Positions 10,293 through 17,788 of a DNA stretch of 64,000 bases are shown in pieces. A program made the position numbers and the translations under genes. Under the pieces are notes generated by a model that had not been told where the DNA came from, made no database searches, and saw nothing but the letters and a program-made list of their open reading frames with translations. Numbering within the stretch: position 1 is the first letter of the stretch; each line of letters begins with the position of its first letter. The DNA comes from Propionispora hippei DSM 15287 (GTDB lineage: Bacteria; Bacillota; Negativicutes; Propionisporales; Propionisporaceae), in the NCBI RefSeq assembly GCF_900141835.1, contig NZ_FQZD01000011.1, positions 62,001 to 126,000 of the forward strand. The letters are read 5' to 3'.

Positions 10293-10530
10293 TGGGATTG
10301 CCTCCTAGCAATAAGCCGGCGGACTTACGGCACGGAACCGAGGTCGGTTACCGAAGGCCGTTTGATGTAAGGGTGGTTGTTCCGGCACATCTGTGGTACT
10401 ATATAATAAGGACAATTGTCCAATATTGTTGAAAAATGTTTATAAAGCGCACAAAAAATCTATTATATTCATTATGACAGCTTATCGGGCCGCTTACAAT
10501 CTCTCCTATGTACAATCATTTAAGGAAAAA

Positions 10531-10597
10531 AGGGGAAAATACTATCCCCTGGAGATAGTAAAGAGTAGATAAAGGGGCATGACTTATGTCCTTTTTT
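10531..10597 (+). promoter_or_regulatory. Candidate transcription-attenuation leader
   Basis: Within the 346-bp region before the C39-like gene, AGGGG (10531-10535), CCCCT (10546-10550) and a second AGGGG (10573-10577) give mutually exclusive pairings. ACTATC/GATAGT (10541-10559) is a further competing hairpin. AAAGGGGCAT with ATGTCC followed by six T (10571-10597) is a plausible intrinsic terminator. This could be an attenuator or merely a terminator. I do not recognise a riboswitch class. Confidence 0.4.
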
Positions 10598-10638
10598 GAC
10601 AGGACGGCCTTTTGTCGATAAGAGAGGGGGCAGAAATA

Positions 10639-11277
10639 ATGCAGATCAAACATCCGGACTGGTTGCAGATTCACCGGCAGCAGGGCGGTGTTCTGTATGG
10701 ATATAATCAGGGCTGGTACAGGACTTCTTTTCAACGAACCAGAGGCTGCGGGCCGACGGCGGCGGCGATGCTGCTGGTATACCTAAACCGGCGTCAGCCC
10801 GGTTCGCTGCCTTATGAAGCCGGTAACCTAACCGAAATTGCCGATATACTGGAAGAGGTTTGGTCGTTTATTACTCCTGACCGGCTGCTGGGCCTTAACA
10901 GCACCGGTAAGTTTTGTGAAGGCGCCGGCAGATTGCTCAGCCATTATGGGCTGCCCTGGCGCTGCCAACGGCTGGGTATTAGCGCTTTGCACAAGAGAAG
11001 ACCTTCGTTACAGGAAATCGTGCTATTTTTGGAGACAGCCCTGGCTGCCGATTATCCAGTTGCTTTTTTGAATTTGCACAAAGGAAAGGTGATGGAACTG
11101 GAAAGCTGGCATTGGCTGGTGATTACCGGTTTGCGCTATGAGGCCGAGCAAGACCGGTATAAGATCACTTGCTACGACAACGGACGCTGTTTGACAGTCG
11201 ATCTGGGACTATGGCTGCAGACTACCCGCTTTGGCGGCGGTTTTGTCTATATTGAGCTGCCGGAAAATCATGAATAG
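10639..11277 (+). CDS. C39-like papain-fold protein of unknown role
   Basis: A 212-residue protein without signal peptide or membrane segment. RTRGCGPTAAAMLLVYL (residues about 33-50) matches the catalytic-Cys region of C39-type peptidases. WHWLVITGL supplies the His and YDNGR the Asp/Asn, in the order expected for a papain-like triad. I chose ATG 10639, with GAGGGGG eight bases upstream, over an in-frame TTG at 10612. Relatives include bacteriocin-leader peptidases and cytoplasmic C39-like domains, but no bacteriocin or ABC transporter gene is adjacent. The substrate is unknown. Confidence 0.65.
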   Translation: MQIKHPDWLQIHRQQGGVLYGYNQGWYRTSFQRTRGCGPTAAAMLLVYLNRRQPGSLPYEAGNLTEIADILEEVWSFITPDRLLGLNSTGKFCEGAGRLLSHYGLPWRCQRLGISALHKRRPSLQEIVLFLETALAADYPVAFLNLHKGKVMELESWHWLVITGLRYEAEQDRYKITCYDNGRCLTVDLGLWLQTTRFGGGFVYIELPENHE

Positions 11278-11294
11278 AAAGGAAGCTTGCAAAA

Positions 11295-11347
11295 GGTCTG
11301 GGGCGTGTTCTCAAACTAACCGATAGTTTGAGAACACGCCCTAGACC
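11295..11347 (+). terminator. Strong 24-bp hairpin between C39-like gene and MFS gene
   Basis: GGTCTGGGGCGTGTTCTCAA plus ACTA is repeated in inverted orientation (11324-11347) after a five-base loop, with a single G:T difference. No T-run follows on the plus strand. It may be a factor-assisted terminator or a dispersed palindromic repeat. Confidence 0.5.
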
Positions 11348-11382
11348 GGACTCCCGGTGTTTGCAAACGTATAAGGTGTAAT

Positions 11383-12573
11383 ATGAATAATCAGGTATTA
11401 TGGACGTTGGAATTTTTAGGCATGAGTGCCAGCAGTTTTTTTCAGTATATGACACACTATGCCCTGATTGCCGCTTTGCCAGTGGTGGTCATTGGCCAGT
11501 TGGGCGGCAATGAATGGCAGGCCGGTTTGGCGATGACCTTTTTTCAAATCGGCGCCGTGCTGTTCCGGCCCCTGGCAGGTAAATGGATTGATCAGTTTGA
11601 TAAAAAAAGGATGCTGTTTGCCGTGCTGGCGGTGTTCTTCGCGGTGAGCGTAATGTATTTGGGTGTAACCGGGCTCGGTTTATCTTTCTTATTGTTAATT
11701 CGCTTTCTTCATGGCGGCGTGTTTGCCGTAGGCAGTACGGCGGTGGCGGCAACGGCCGCGCTGATTGTGCCGGAACAGCGAAAAGGGGAAGGCATCGGTT
11801 ATTTTGCCATGTTTTCCACGCTGGCCATGGTGGTGGGGCCTTTTTTTAGTTTGACGCTGATTTCCCACTATACGCCGGAGGTTCTTTTTGCCAGTGTTGT
11901 TGTACTAGCCGCCCTCGCTTTTTGGACGGCCAATCGGAATACGTTGGATGGATTGGCCGGCAAGGGAAAAAAGCCGGGCGGCCGTTCGCTGCGCTGGCAT
12001 GATTTTATCGAGGCCCGTGCTTTGCCGGTTGCTTTCATCGGCGGATTGCTGTTTTTTGCCTATGCCGGTGTGTTGGTATTTGTGCCGATTTATGCCCGTT
12101 TGCTTGAACTGACGCAATATACCAGCCTGTTTTTTGCGGTATACGCGCTATCCATCGTAATCACCCGCCCGCTGGTAGGCCGAGTGTTTGACCGGGCCGG
12201 CATGCATATGGTGGTATATCCGGGAATTATGCTGTTTGTGCTTGGCCTGGTCTGCCTGAGTCGGGTACAGGGAGCTGCCGGTTTTTTAATCGCCGCCGCA
12301 ATCATTGGTGTGGGTTTCGGTGCCCTGAGTCCGACTTTTCAGGCACTGTCCGTTCAGGTTTCGCCCAGCCGGCGGGCCGGTGTGGCTACATCCACTTATT
12401 TTTTGGCGTTGGATGTCAGCGTGGGAATGGGATCTTTTTTTCTTAGTTTTCTGGCTGCCGGCGTCGGTTACCGCAGCATGTATTTATTTACCGCCTTGGT
12501 TGTCGGCCTGGCTGCCGTTGCCTACTATAATCTGCGACGGCGGCTTGTCAGCCGCGGCGGTTCTGCTGCTTAA
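11383..12573 (+). CDS. MFS transporter (YfcJ/NreB-like)
   Basis: The 396-residue protein has about twelve hydrophobic segments and the major facilitator loop 2-3 motif (RPLAGKWIDQFDKKRML). It also has a second-half motif around RPLVGRVFDRAGMH. It is probably a proton-coupled efflux system for a small molecule; the substrate is not predictable. Start ATG 11383 has AAGGTG upstream. The gene stands alone and ends at a strong bidirectional terminator shared with the convergent biotin synthase gene. Confidence 0.85.
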   Translation: MNNQVLWTLEFLGMSASSFFQYMTHYALIAALPVVVIGQLGGNEWQAGLAMTFFQIGAVLFRPLAGKWIDQFDKKRMLFAVLAVFFAVSVMYLGVTGLGLSFLLLIRFLHGGVFAVGSTAVAATAALIVPEQRKGEGIGYFAMFSTLAMVVGPFFSLTLISHYTPEVLFASVVVLAALAFWTANRNTLDGLAGKGKKPGGRSLRWHDFIEARALPVAFIGGLLFFAYAGVLVFVPIYARLLELTQYTSLFFAVYALSIVITRPLVGRVFDRAGMHMVVYPGIMLFVLGLVCLSRVQGAAGFLIAAAIIGVGFGALSPTFQALSVQVSPSRRAGVATSTYFLALDVSVGMGSFFLSFLAAGVGYRSMYLFTALVVGLAAVAYYNLRRRLVSRGGSAA

Positions 12574-12640
12574 GGTTGTGCTTGCCTGTTGCGGACCATA
12601 ACAGGTCTGCCGTAAGGCAGAAGCTTTTGACATAGACATA

Positions 12641-12690
12641 AAAAACGCGCCGGTATGCTTGGCTGCTGCCAAGCATACCGGCGCGTTTTG
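12641..12690. terminator. Bidirectional intrinsic terminator
   Basis: ACGCGCCGGTATGCTTGG and its inverted copy form an 18-bp stem around a short CTGCTG loop, flanked by an A-run and a TTTT run. It serves the MFS gene and the bioB pair. Confidence 0.9.
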
Positions 12691-12693
12691 CCG

Positions 12694-13686
12694 TTAGAGG
12701 GACAATCCAATCGGTGATAGCCCTAGCTGGGTAATGGTCTGTAAATCGGTGTCGGCGCCGCGGCCGCTGGTGGTCAGGTAATTGCCCAGCAGCATGCCGT
12801 TGATTCCCGATAAAAAACCTAAAGGTACAAGCTCACCCAAATTGCGTTCCCGGCCGCCGGCGTACCGGATAATTTTGTCCGGCAGGATAAAACGGAAAAT
12901 CGCAAAGGTCTGTAAAATTTCCAGCGGATGCAGACGGGCGACATTTTCTACCGGTGTTCCTTTAATCGGATTCAAGACATTGATCGGGACCGAATCCACG
13001 TTAAGTTCCTTGAGGGCAAAGGCCAATTCAATCCGCTGCCGCCAGGATTCGCCTAAGCCGATAATGCCGCCGGAGCAGACTTCCAGACCGGCCGCTTTGA
13101 CTTTTTTGATGGTGGCTACCCGGTCATTATAGCTATGGGTGGAACAAATTTGGCTAAAAAAGCTTTTGCTGCTTTCCAGGTTGTGGTGATAACGGGTAAT
13201 GCCTGCCTGTTTTAAGGCAGCTACGTGTTCATCGGACAGGATGCCGAGCGAACAGCAGCGTTGTAAGGTGGTTTCGCGGCCGATGCGTTGAATGGCCTGG
13301 GTGATATTGGGGAAATCGGCATCGTTTTTCATGCCGCAGCCGGAGGTAACAATACAAAAACGGTAGGCGCCGTGAGCTTCCGCCTGTTTGGCCGCCGTTA
13401 CCAGGGCTTGTTCGCTAAGCAGGGGATAGCTTTCTATTTGTGTGCGATGATGGGCCGACTGGGCGCAAAAACTGCAATTCTCCGAGCAGTTGCCGGAACG
13501 GGCGTTGACGATTTCGCAGGTGTCGATGGTTGAGCCGGTAAAGTAAACGCGTATTTTATTGGCCAAACTTAGCAAAACGGGAATATCATCCTCCGCCAGC
13601 TCGGTTAAGGCCAGGGCGTCGTCAAAAGAAAGGGCGGAGCCGCTTAATACTGTCTGAGCCAGATCAAATAAGTCTTGAAGTTTCAT
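12694..13686 (-). CDS. bioB: Biotin synthase, copy 1 (canonical auxiliary-cluster cysteine retained)
   Basis: A 330-residue radical-SAM enzyme that inserts sulfur into dethiobiotin. The CxxxCxxC motif (CSENCSFC) binds the [4Fe-4S] SAM cluster. Cysteines matching the E. coli auxiliary-cluster ligands are present: RFCIVTSG (Cys97 equivalent), QRCCSLG (Cys128) and EVCSGGIIGLGE (Cys188). The IRYAGGRE motif aligns with Arg260. An extra Cys in QICSTHSY stands where E. coli has Ile-Thr. The start overlaps the stop of the upstream bioB copy by one base (TAATG), so translation is probably coupled. No other biotin-ring genes (bioA, D, F) are in the window. Confidence 0.85.
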   Translation of the reverse strand: MKLQDLFDLAQTVLSGSALSFDDALALTELAEDDIPVLLSLANKIRVYFTGSTIDTCEIVNARSGNCSENCSFCAQSAHHRTQIESYPLLSEQALVTAAKQAEAHGAYRFCIVTSGCGMKNDADFPNITQAIQRIGRETTLQRCCSLGILSDEHVAALKQAGITRYHHNLESSKSFFSQICSTHSYNDRVATIKKVKAAGLEVCSGGIIGLGESWRQRIELAFALKELNVDSVPINVLNPIKGTPVENVARLHPLEILQTFAIFRFILPDKIIRYAGGRERNLGELVPLGFLSGINGMLLGNYLTTSGRGADTDLQTITQLGLSPIGLSL

Positions 13687-14684
13687 TATAAAATCTCCTT
13701 TGTATAATCGGCCGGAAGCAGGCCGGCATCGTGAATCATAGTAAAGTCATCGGCCGCCTGGCGGCCTTTAAACGTTAAGTAATTGCCGATAATCAGTCCG
13801 TTGGCCCCGGCCAGCATGAGCAGGCCCTGCATATCGCGCAGGTTGATTTCCCGCCCGCCGGCGGGGCGGATGATGCGGTCCGGCAGGAGAAAACGAAACA
13901 TGGCAAAGGCTTTTATGATAGCAAGGGCCGGCAGGGGAGCTGTTTTTTCCAGAGCGGTTCCTTTTATCGGATTTAAAATATTGATGGGAACCGAAGCGAC
14001 CTGAAGCTCCCGCAGGGTGAGTGCCAGGCTGATCCGATCCTCCCAGCTTTCGCCAAGGCCGATGATGCCGCCGGTACAAAGCTCCAGCCCGGCGTTCCTG
14101 GCGGCCTGAACGGTTGCCAGCCGGTCCTGGTAAGAATGGGTGGTGCAAATTTCGGAATAAAATTGCCGGCTGGTTTCGAGGTTGTGGGCGTAGCGTCTGA
14201 CGCCGGCAGCGGCCAGTCGCCGGGCCTGGGGGCCGGAAATGGTGCCCAGGTTGGCACAGACAGCCAGACCGGTGACGGTGGTGATGCCCCGGATTATTTC
14301 CAGAATCCGTTCAAAATCGGGATCGCCCTCCATTCCTCTGCCACTGGTGACCAGACTGATGCGGGTAGCTCCGCTGCGCTGGGCTTCCTGCGCTTTTTTC
14401 AGCAGTTCATCGAAAGATAGCAGAGGATAGACCGGAGCGTCAGTTTGATGATAAGCTGATTGGGCGCAGAACTTACAGTCTTCTGAACAAGTGCCGGATC
14501 GGGCATTGATGATGCCGCACATGTCGACAGCCGGTCCTTTATAGTGTTCACGGATTTTGTTGGCGTAGGCTGCCAGCAGCAAGATATCCGAGCCCTCGGC
14601 GTCGGTTAACTGCAGGGCTTCGCTACCGGTTAAAGTAGCGCCGTCAAGTACTTTTTCGGCCAAGTCTTTAATTAAATCGAGCAT
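13686..14684 (-). CDS. Biotin synthase-like protein, copy 2 (Cys97 equivalent replaced by Ser)
   Basis: This 332-residue paralogue of the adjacent bioB has the radical-SAM motif CSEDCKFC and VCANLG and ELCTGGIIGLGE cysteines. The segment matching E. coli RFCMGA reads RISLVTSG, so the first auxiliary-cluster ligand is Ser. An extra Cys in EICTTHSY is shared with copy 1. It may be a biotin synthase with a differently ligated auxiliary cluster, as described for some anaerobes, or a related sulfur-insertion or methylation enzyme. I chose ATG 14684 with AAAGGAG upstream; the frame runs to 14750 but lacks a ribosome site there. It is the first gene of a two-gene operon. Confidence 0.8.
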   Translation of the reverse strand: MLDLIKDLAEKVLDGATLTGSEALQLTDAEGSDILLLAAYANKIREHYKGPAVDMCGIINARSGTCSEDCKFCAQSAYHQTDAPVYPLLSFDELLKKAQEAQRSGATRISLVTSGRGMEGDPDFERILEIIRGITTVTGLAVCANLGTISGPQARRLAAAGVRRYAHNLETSRQFYSEICTTHSYQDRLATVQAARNAGLELCTGGIIGLGESWEDRISLALTLRELQVASVPINILNPIKGTALEKTAPLPALAIIKAFAMFRFLLPDRIIRPAGGREINLRDMQGLLMLAGANGLIIGNYLTFKGRQAADDFTMIHDAGLLPADYTKEIL

Positions 14685-14706
14685 AAGGAACTCCTTTACT
14701 GGCAAA

Positions 14707-14737
14707 ATGCTAACTTTGTTGTATAGTCGGTTTACGA
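14707..14737 (-). promoter_or_regulatory. Weak BirA-box candidate upstream of the bioB pair
   Basis: Read on the minus strand, TCGTAAAC, 15 bases, then GTTAGCAT resembles TTGTTAAC-N16-GTTAACAA, with several mismatches and one base less spacing than the bioY box. Position is 23 bp upstream of the start codon. It is only suggestive. Confidence 0.3.
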
Positions 14738-14864
14738 TTCGGATATACATTGACTAAGTAGGGTAAAAGAAAAGCCTTGCGGAAGAATTTGCCGGTGGCA
14801 GGAACCGACCGGCTTAACGAGAAATATTTATATAATTTATCATTTGCGGTGAAGGGGTGTTGGC

Positions 14865-15524
14865 ATGAAAAAAGTAGGCGTGGTTTTAGCGGGATGTGGC
14901 GTGTTTGACGGTTCCGAAATTCATGAGGCAGTATTGACCTTGCTGTTTCTCAGTGAGGTGCAGGCTGAAGCGCAGGTCTTTGCTCCCGATAAGAAGCAGC
15001 TTCAGGTCATTAATCATGCTACGCAGCAGGAGACGACGGAAAGCCGGAATGTGCTGGTCGAGTCCGCCCGCATCGCTCGCGGCAATGCTATGCCGCTTGA
15101 AAAACTGGACATGGCGGTGCTTGACGCCGTGATTTTTCCCGGTGGGTTCGGTGCGGCAAAAAATCTGTGTAGCTTTGCAATTGACGGTCCGGACAGCGTA
15201 ATTGATCCGGCAGTGGCCCGGGTGATTCGCGAAGCCCACCGGCAGGAAAAACCGATTGGCGCCATGTGCATCGCGCCGGTGCTGGTGGCGCTGGCCTTTA
15301 AGGAAACTACGGTGCGGCCCCGCTTATCGGTCGGCTCCGACCAAGAGGTTCATTCCGTCCTGAAAGCCTGGCGGGCAAATACAGTCTGCGCCGGGGTGAC
15401 TGATGTCGTAGTGGATGAAAAGAATAAAATCGTGACAACGCCTGCGTATATGCTTGGGCAAAATATCGCCGAAGTGGCCGCAGGCATAGAAAAGCTGGTC
15501 CAAGAAGTGTTAAGGCTGGCTTAA
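14865..15524 (+). CDS. elbB: ElbB-family DJ-1/PfpI protein (glyoxalase III-like)
   Basis: A 219-residue class I glutamine amidotransferase-like protein with the family start KKVGVVLAGCGVFDGSEIHE, the FPGGFGAAKNLC loop and the nucleophile elbow GAMCIAPVL. E. coli ElbB shows glyoxalase-type activity in vitro and was linked to isoprenoid production; its physiological role remains open. The start ATG 14865 has GAAGGGG upstream. It is transcribed alone, divergent from the bioB pair. Confidence 0.88.
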   Translation: MKKVGVVLAGCGVFDGSEIHEAVLTLLFLSEVQAEAQVFAPDKKQLQVINHATQQETTESRNVLVESARIARGNAMPLEKLDMAVLDAVIFPGGFGAAKNLCSFAIDGPDSVIDPAVARVIREAHRQEKPIGAMCIAPVLVALAFKETTVRPRLSVGSDQEVHSVLKAWRANTVCAGVTDVVVDEKNKIVTTPAYMLGQNIAEVAAGIEKLVQEVLRLA

Positions 15525-15616
15525 GACCAACAATGATAGCGAAGGTGAAAAATTGGACTTGGAACTTTAAAAGAATTCCGGGTCCAACTTGTGCCAGCCC
15601 CCTGCGTTTTTTAAAA

Positions 15617-16186
15617 TCAGGCCGAATTTTTGATGAAACCGATACGGCGCAAAATGGCAAGAACTTTTACCCCCGTGGCGGCAATCAGGACCGATAAAAT
15701 CATATCGGGTATAATATAGGGGGTAAAGCCTACGGCCAATGCCTTGCTCAAGGCCATACTTTTGCCCAGATATAGGTTGACGATTAAATACAAATAGGGA
15801 ACTCCTATCAGATAAATCAAAAACAAGCCAAGCAGTACGGCGCCGAGTAATTTGGCAAAAGTGACGGCAGCGCCGAAGCGTTCCATACATTTGCCGATGA
15901 CATAGGCACAAAGGGCAAAGCCCAGTAAATAACCAAAGGTGGGCTGTAATATGTAGGCGGGCCCGCCGCCGTTAACAAACACCGGAATGCCGATCAGTCC
16001 GAGCAAAATGTACAAGGCCTGTGAATACAGCCCCTGTCGGGAGCCTAGCAGGATACCGGCATAGGCACAGAATAAAAACTGTAAGGTGTAGGGAACGATA
16101 GGCGTCGGAATTTTAATAAAGGCGCCTACAGCCGTCAAAGCGGCAAAGATGGCGATTAACAGCATGTCGCGCAGGGAAAGCTTCAT
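15617..16186 (-). CDS. bioY: Biotin transporter BioY
   Basis: A 189-residue S-component of an ECF-type biotin importer with about six hydrophobic segments and the BioY signatures PIVPYTLQFLFCAYAGILLG, NGGGPAYILQPTFGYLLGF. It binds biotin with high affinity. No EcfA or EcfT gene is adjacent, so it either works alone or shares a general module. ATG 16186 has GGAGG eight bases upstream; the frame stays open further upstream but that would run through the operator region. The BirA-type box 50 bp upstream predicts repression when biotin is plentiful. Confidence 0.92.
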   Translation of the reverse strand: MKLSLRDMLLIAIFAALTAVGAFIKIPTPIVPYTLQFLFCAYAGILLGSRQGLYSQALYILLGLIGIPVFVNGGGPAYILQPTFGYLLGFALCAYVIGKCMERFGAAVTFAKLLGAVLLGLFLIYLIGVPYLYLIVNLYLGKSMALSKALAVGFTPYIIPDMILSVLIAATGVKVLAILRRIGFIKNSA

Positions 16187-16234
16187 AGAGATACCTCCAG
16201 GGTTATAGTGTTTTGGGGCAAACGGAAAAATAAA

Positions 16235-16276
16235 TACCATTGTTAACTTATTATTTATTATTGGTTAACAATGGTA
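16235..16276 (-). promoter_or_regulatory. BirA operator of bioY
   Basis: TACCATTGTTAAC (16235-16247) and GTTAACAATGGTA (16264-16276) form a perfect 13-bp inverted repeat with a 16-bp A+T spacer. The core TTGTTAAC-N16-GTTAACAA is the known BirA recognition pattern. It lies 49 bp upstream of the bioY start, in promoter position. Confidence 0.9.
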
Positions 16277-16650
16277 TCATACACTGAAACAGGTTAAAAG
16301 TAAAGGCTGTAGAATAACCGGAGGCTTCCGGGTTATGGTTAAAAATAACAAGAGATAAATATATCGCATATTATTTTAAGGATAAACGACTTTTTAGCTT
16401 ATTTTTCGATTATTTTCAAAGAATATCGACAGATGAGCAAGTTTTTGATATGATTAGATTCATGAATTGATACCATAGCCAGTCCAATCTGTTGAAAAGT
16501 GACCGGATGGGTTCCGTAACACGTGTTGTCGCTAAGCGGCATACTTCGGTATGTTCCGTTTCGCCGCCCTTTTTACGAAACCTGTTCTTTTCATGTGCTT
16601 GCTGCTGGCAATTGGTCAGGTTTTATTATCTTTTTAATAGCAGGAGTTTG
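16277..16650. other. 374-bp leader/intergenic region before nspC
   Basis: No gene with a ribosome site is visible. Two hairpins stand out: AATAACCGGA/TCCGGGTTAT near 16313-16338, and CGGCATAC-TTCG-GTATG plus CCG near 16538-16562, which has a stable UUCG-type loop. The region could be a structured 5' leader of the polyamine genes; I recognise no riboswitch class. Confidence 0.35.
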
Positions 16651-17757
16651 ATGATGAAGATAGCCACGCCTTATTATTTAATTGATGAAAATAAATTGCT
16701 GCGCAATATGGAAATTATTCGTCAGGTACGTCAGCTTTCCGGTGCCAAATCGGTATTGGCCCTTAAATGCTTTTCCACCTGGTCGGTCTTTGAATTAATG
16801 CGCCGGTATATGGATGGAACGACATCCAGCTCGTTGTTCGAAGCCCGGCTGGGTTATGAGAAGTTCGGCAAGGAGACGCATGCTTACTGTGTCGGTTATT
16901 CGGCGGAAGATATCCGGGCGGTAACGGCGTTTGCCGACAAGGTGATTTTTAATTCCGCTTCGCAGCTGGAGCGATACTATGAACTGGTAAAGACAAAAAA
17001 AGTCGGCCTGCGGGTCAATCCGGGTATCAGCCATTCTCATTTTGATCTGGCCGACCCGGCCCGGCGCCATTCTCGGCTGGGTGTAACTGATAAGGCGGTG
17101 CTGGCGGCGCAGTTGCCGCGGCTTAGCGGCTTCATGTTTCATTATAACTGTGAAAATGATGACTATCCTGCCTTTGTCCGCCAGCTTGACTATATCGGTG
17201 AACAGTACGGGGATATGCTAAAGGAACTGGAGTGGATAAGCCTGGGTGGCGGCATCTACTTTACCAAGGAAGGTTATCCGGTGGAGGCATTTAGCCGGAC
17301 GCTGGCCGACTTCGCCAGGACCTACGGGGTGCAGATTTATCTGGAACCGGGAGAAAGCGCCATAACCGGTGCCGCCGAGCTGGTGACCCGTGTCGTCGAT
17401 ATTGTACAGAACGAGGTCGATATTGCCATTGTCGATGCCTCGGTGGAAGGGCATATGCTGGATTTATTAATCTACCGTCTGGCGGCCAAAATAGAGGCGG
17501 AACAAGCCACAGGGCACTCTTATATGGTAGCCGGCTGTTCCTGCCTGGCCGGTGATGTCTTTGGCACCTTTCGCTTTGCTGACAGACTGGAGGTTGGCAG
17601 TGAAATCCGTTTTGCCGATGCTGCCGGCTATACCATGGTGAAGAAAAACTGGTTCAACGGTCTCGCCATGCCGGCCATTGCCGTAAAGCGGCTGGACGGT
17701 ACACTGGAGGTTGTCCGAACCTTTGATTATGCAGATTTCCTAACTAGTTTATCATAA
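16651..17757 (+). CDS. nspC: Carboxynorspermidine/carboxyspermidine decarboxylase
   Basis: A 368-residue fold-III PLP enzyme of the alanine racemase-like group. VLALKCFSTWSVF near the N-terminus carries the PLP lysine, and YLEPGESA plus VDASVEGHMLD match the NspC family, distinct from diaminopimelate decarboxylase. It removes CO2 from carboxynorspermidine or carboxyspermidine to give norspermidine or spermidine. The start is the ATG pair at 16651/16654, with AGGAG upstream. The dehydrogenase making its substrate follows 31 bp later, so the two are an operon for the SAM-independent polyamine route. Confidence 0.9.
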   Translation: MMKIATPYYLIDENKLLRNMEIIRQVRQLSGAKSVLALKCFSTWSVFELMRRYMDGTTSSSLFEARLGYEKFGKETHAYCVGYSAEDIRAVTAFADKVIFNSASQLERYYELVKTKKVGLRVNPGISHSHFDLADPARRHSRLGVTDKAVLAAQLPRLSGFMFHYNCENDDYPAFVRQLDYIGEQYGDMLKELEWISLGGGIYFTKEGYPVEAFSRTLADFARTYGVQIYLEPGESAITGAAELVTRVVDIVQNEVDIAIVDASVEGHMLDLLIYRLAAKIEAEQATGHSYMVAGCSCLAGDVFGTFRFADRLEVGSEIRFADAAGYTMVKKNWFNGLAMPAIAVKRLDGTLEVVRTFDYADFLTSLS

Positions 17758-17788
17758 ATATCTTTTTTTAAAATTTAGGAGGAGAGAA

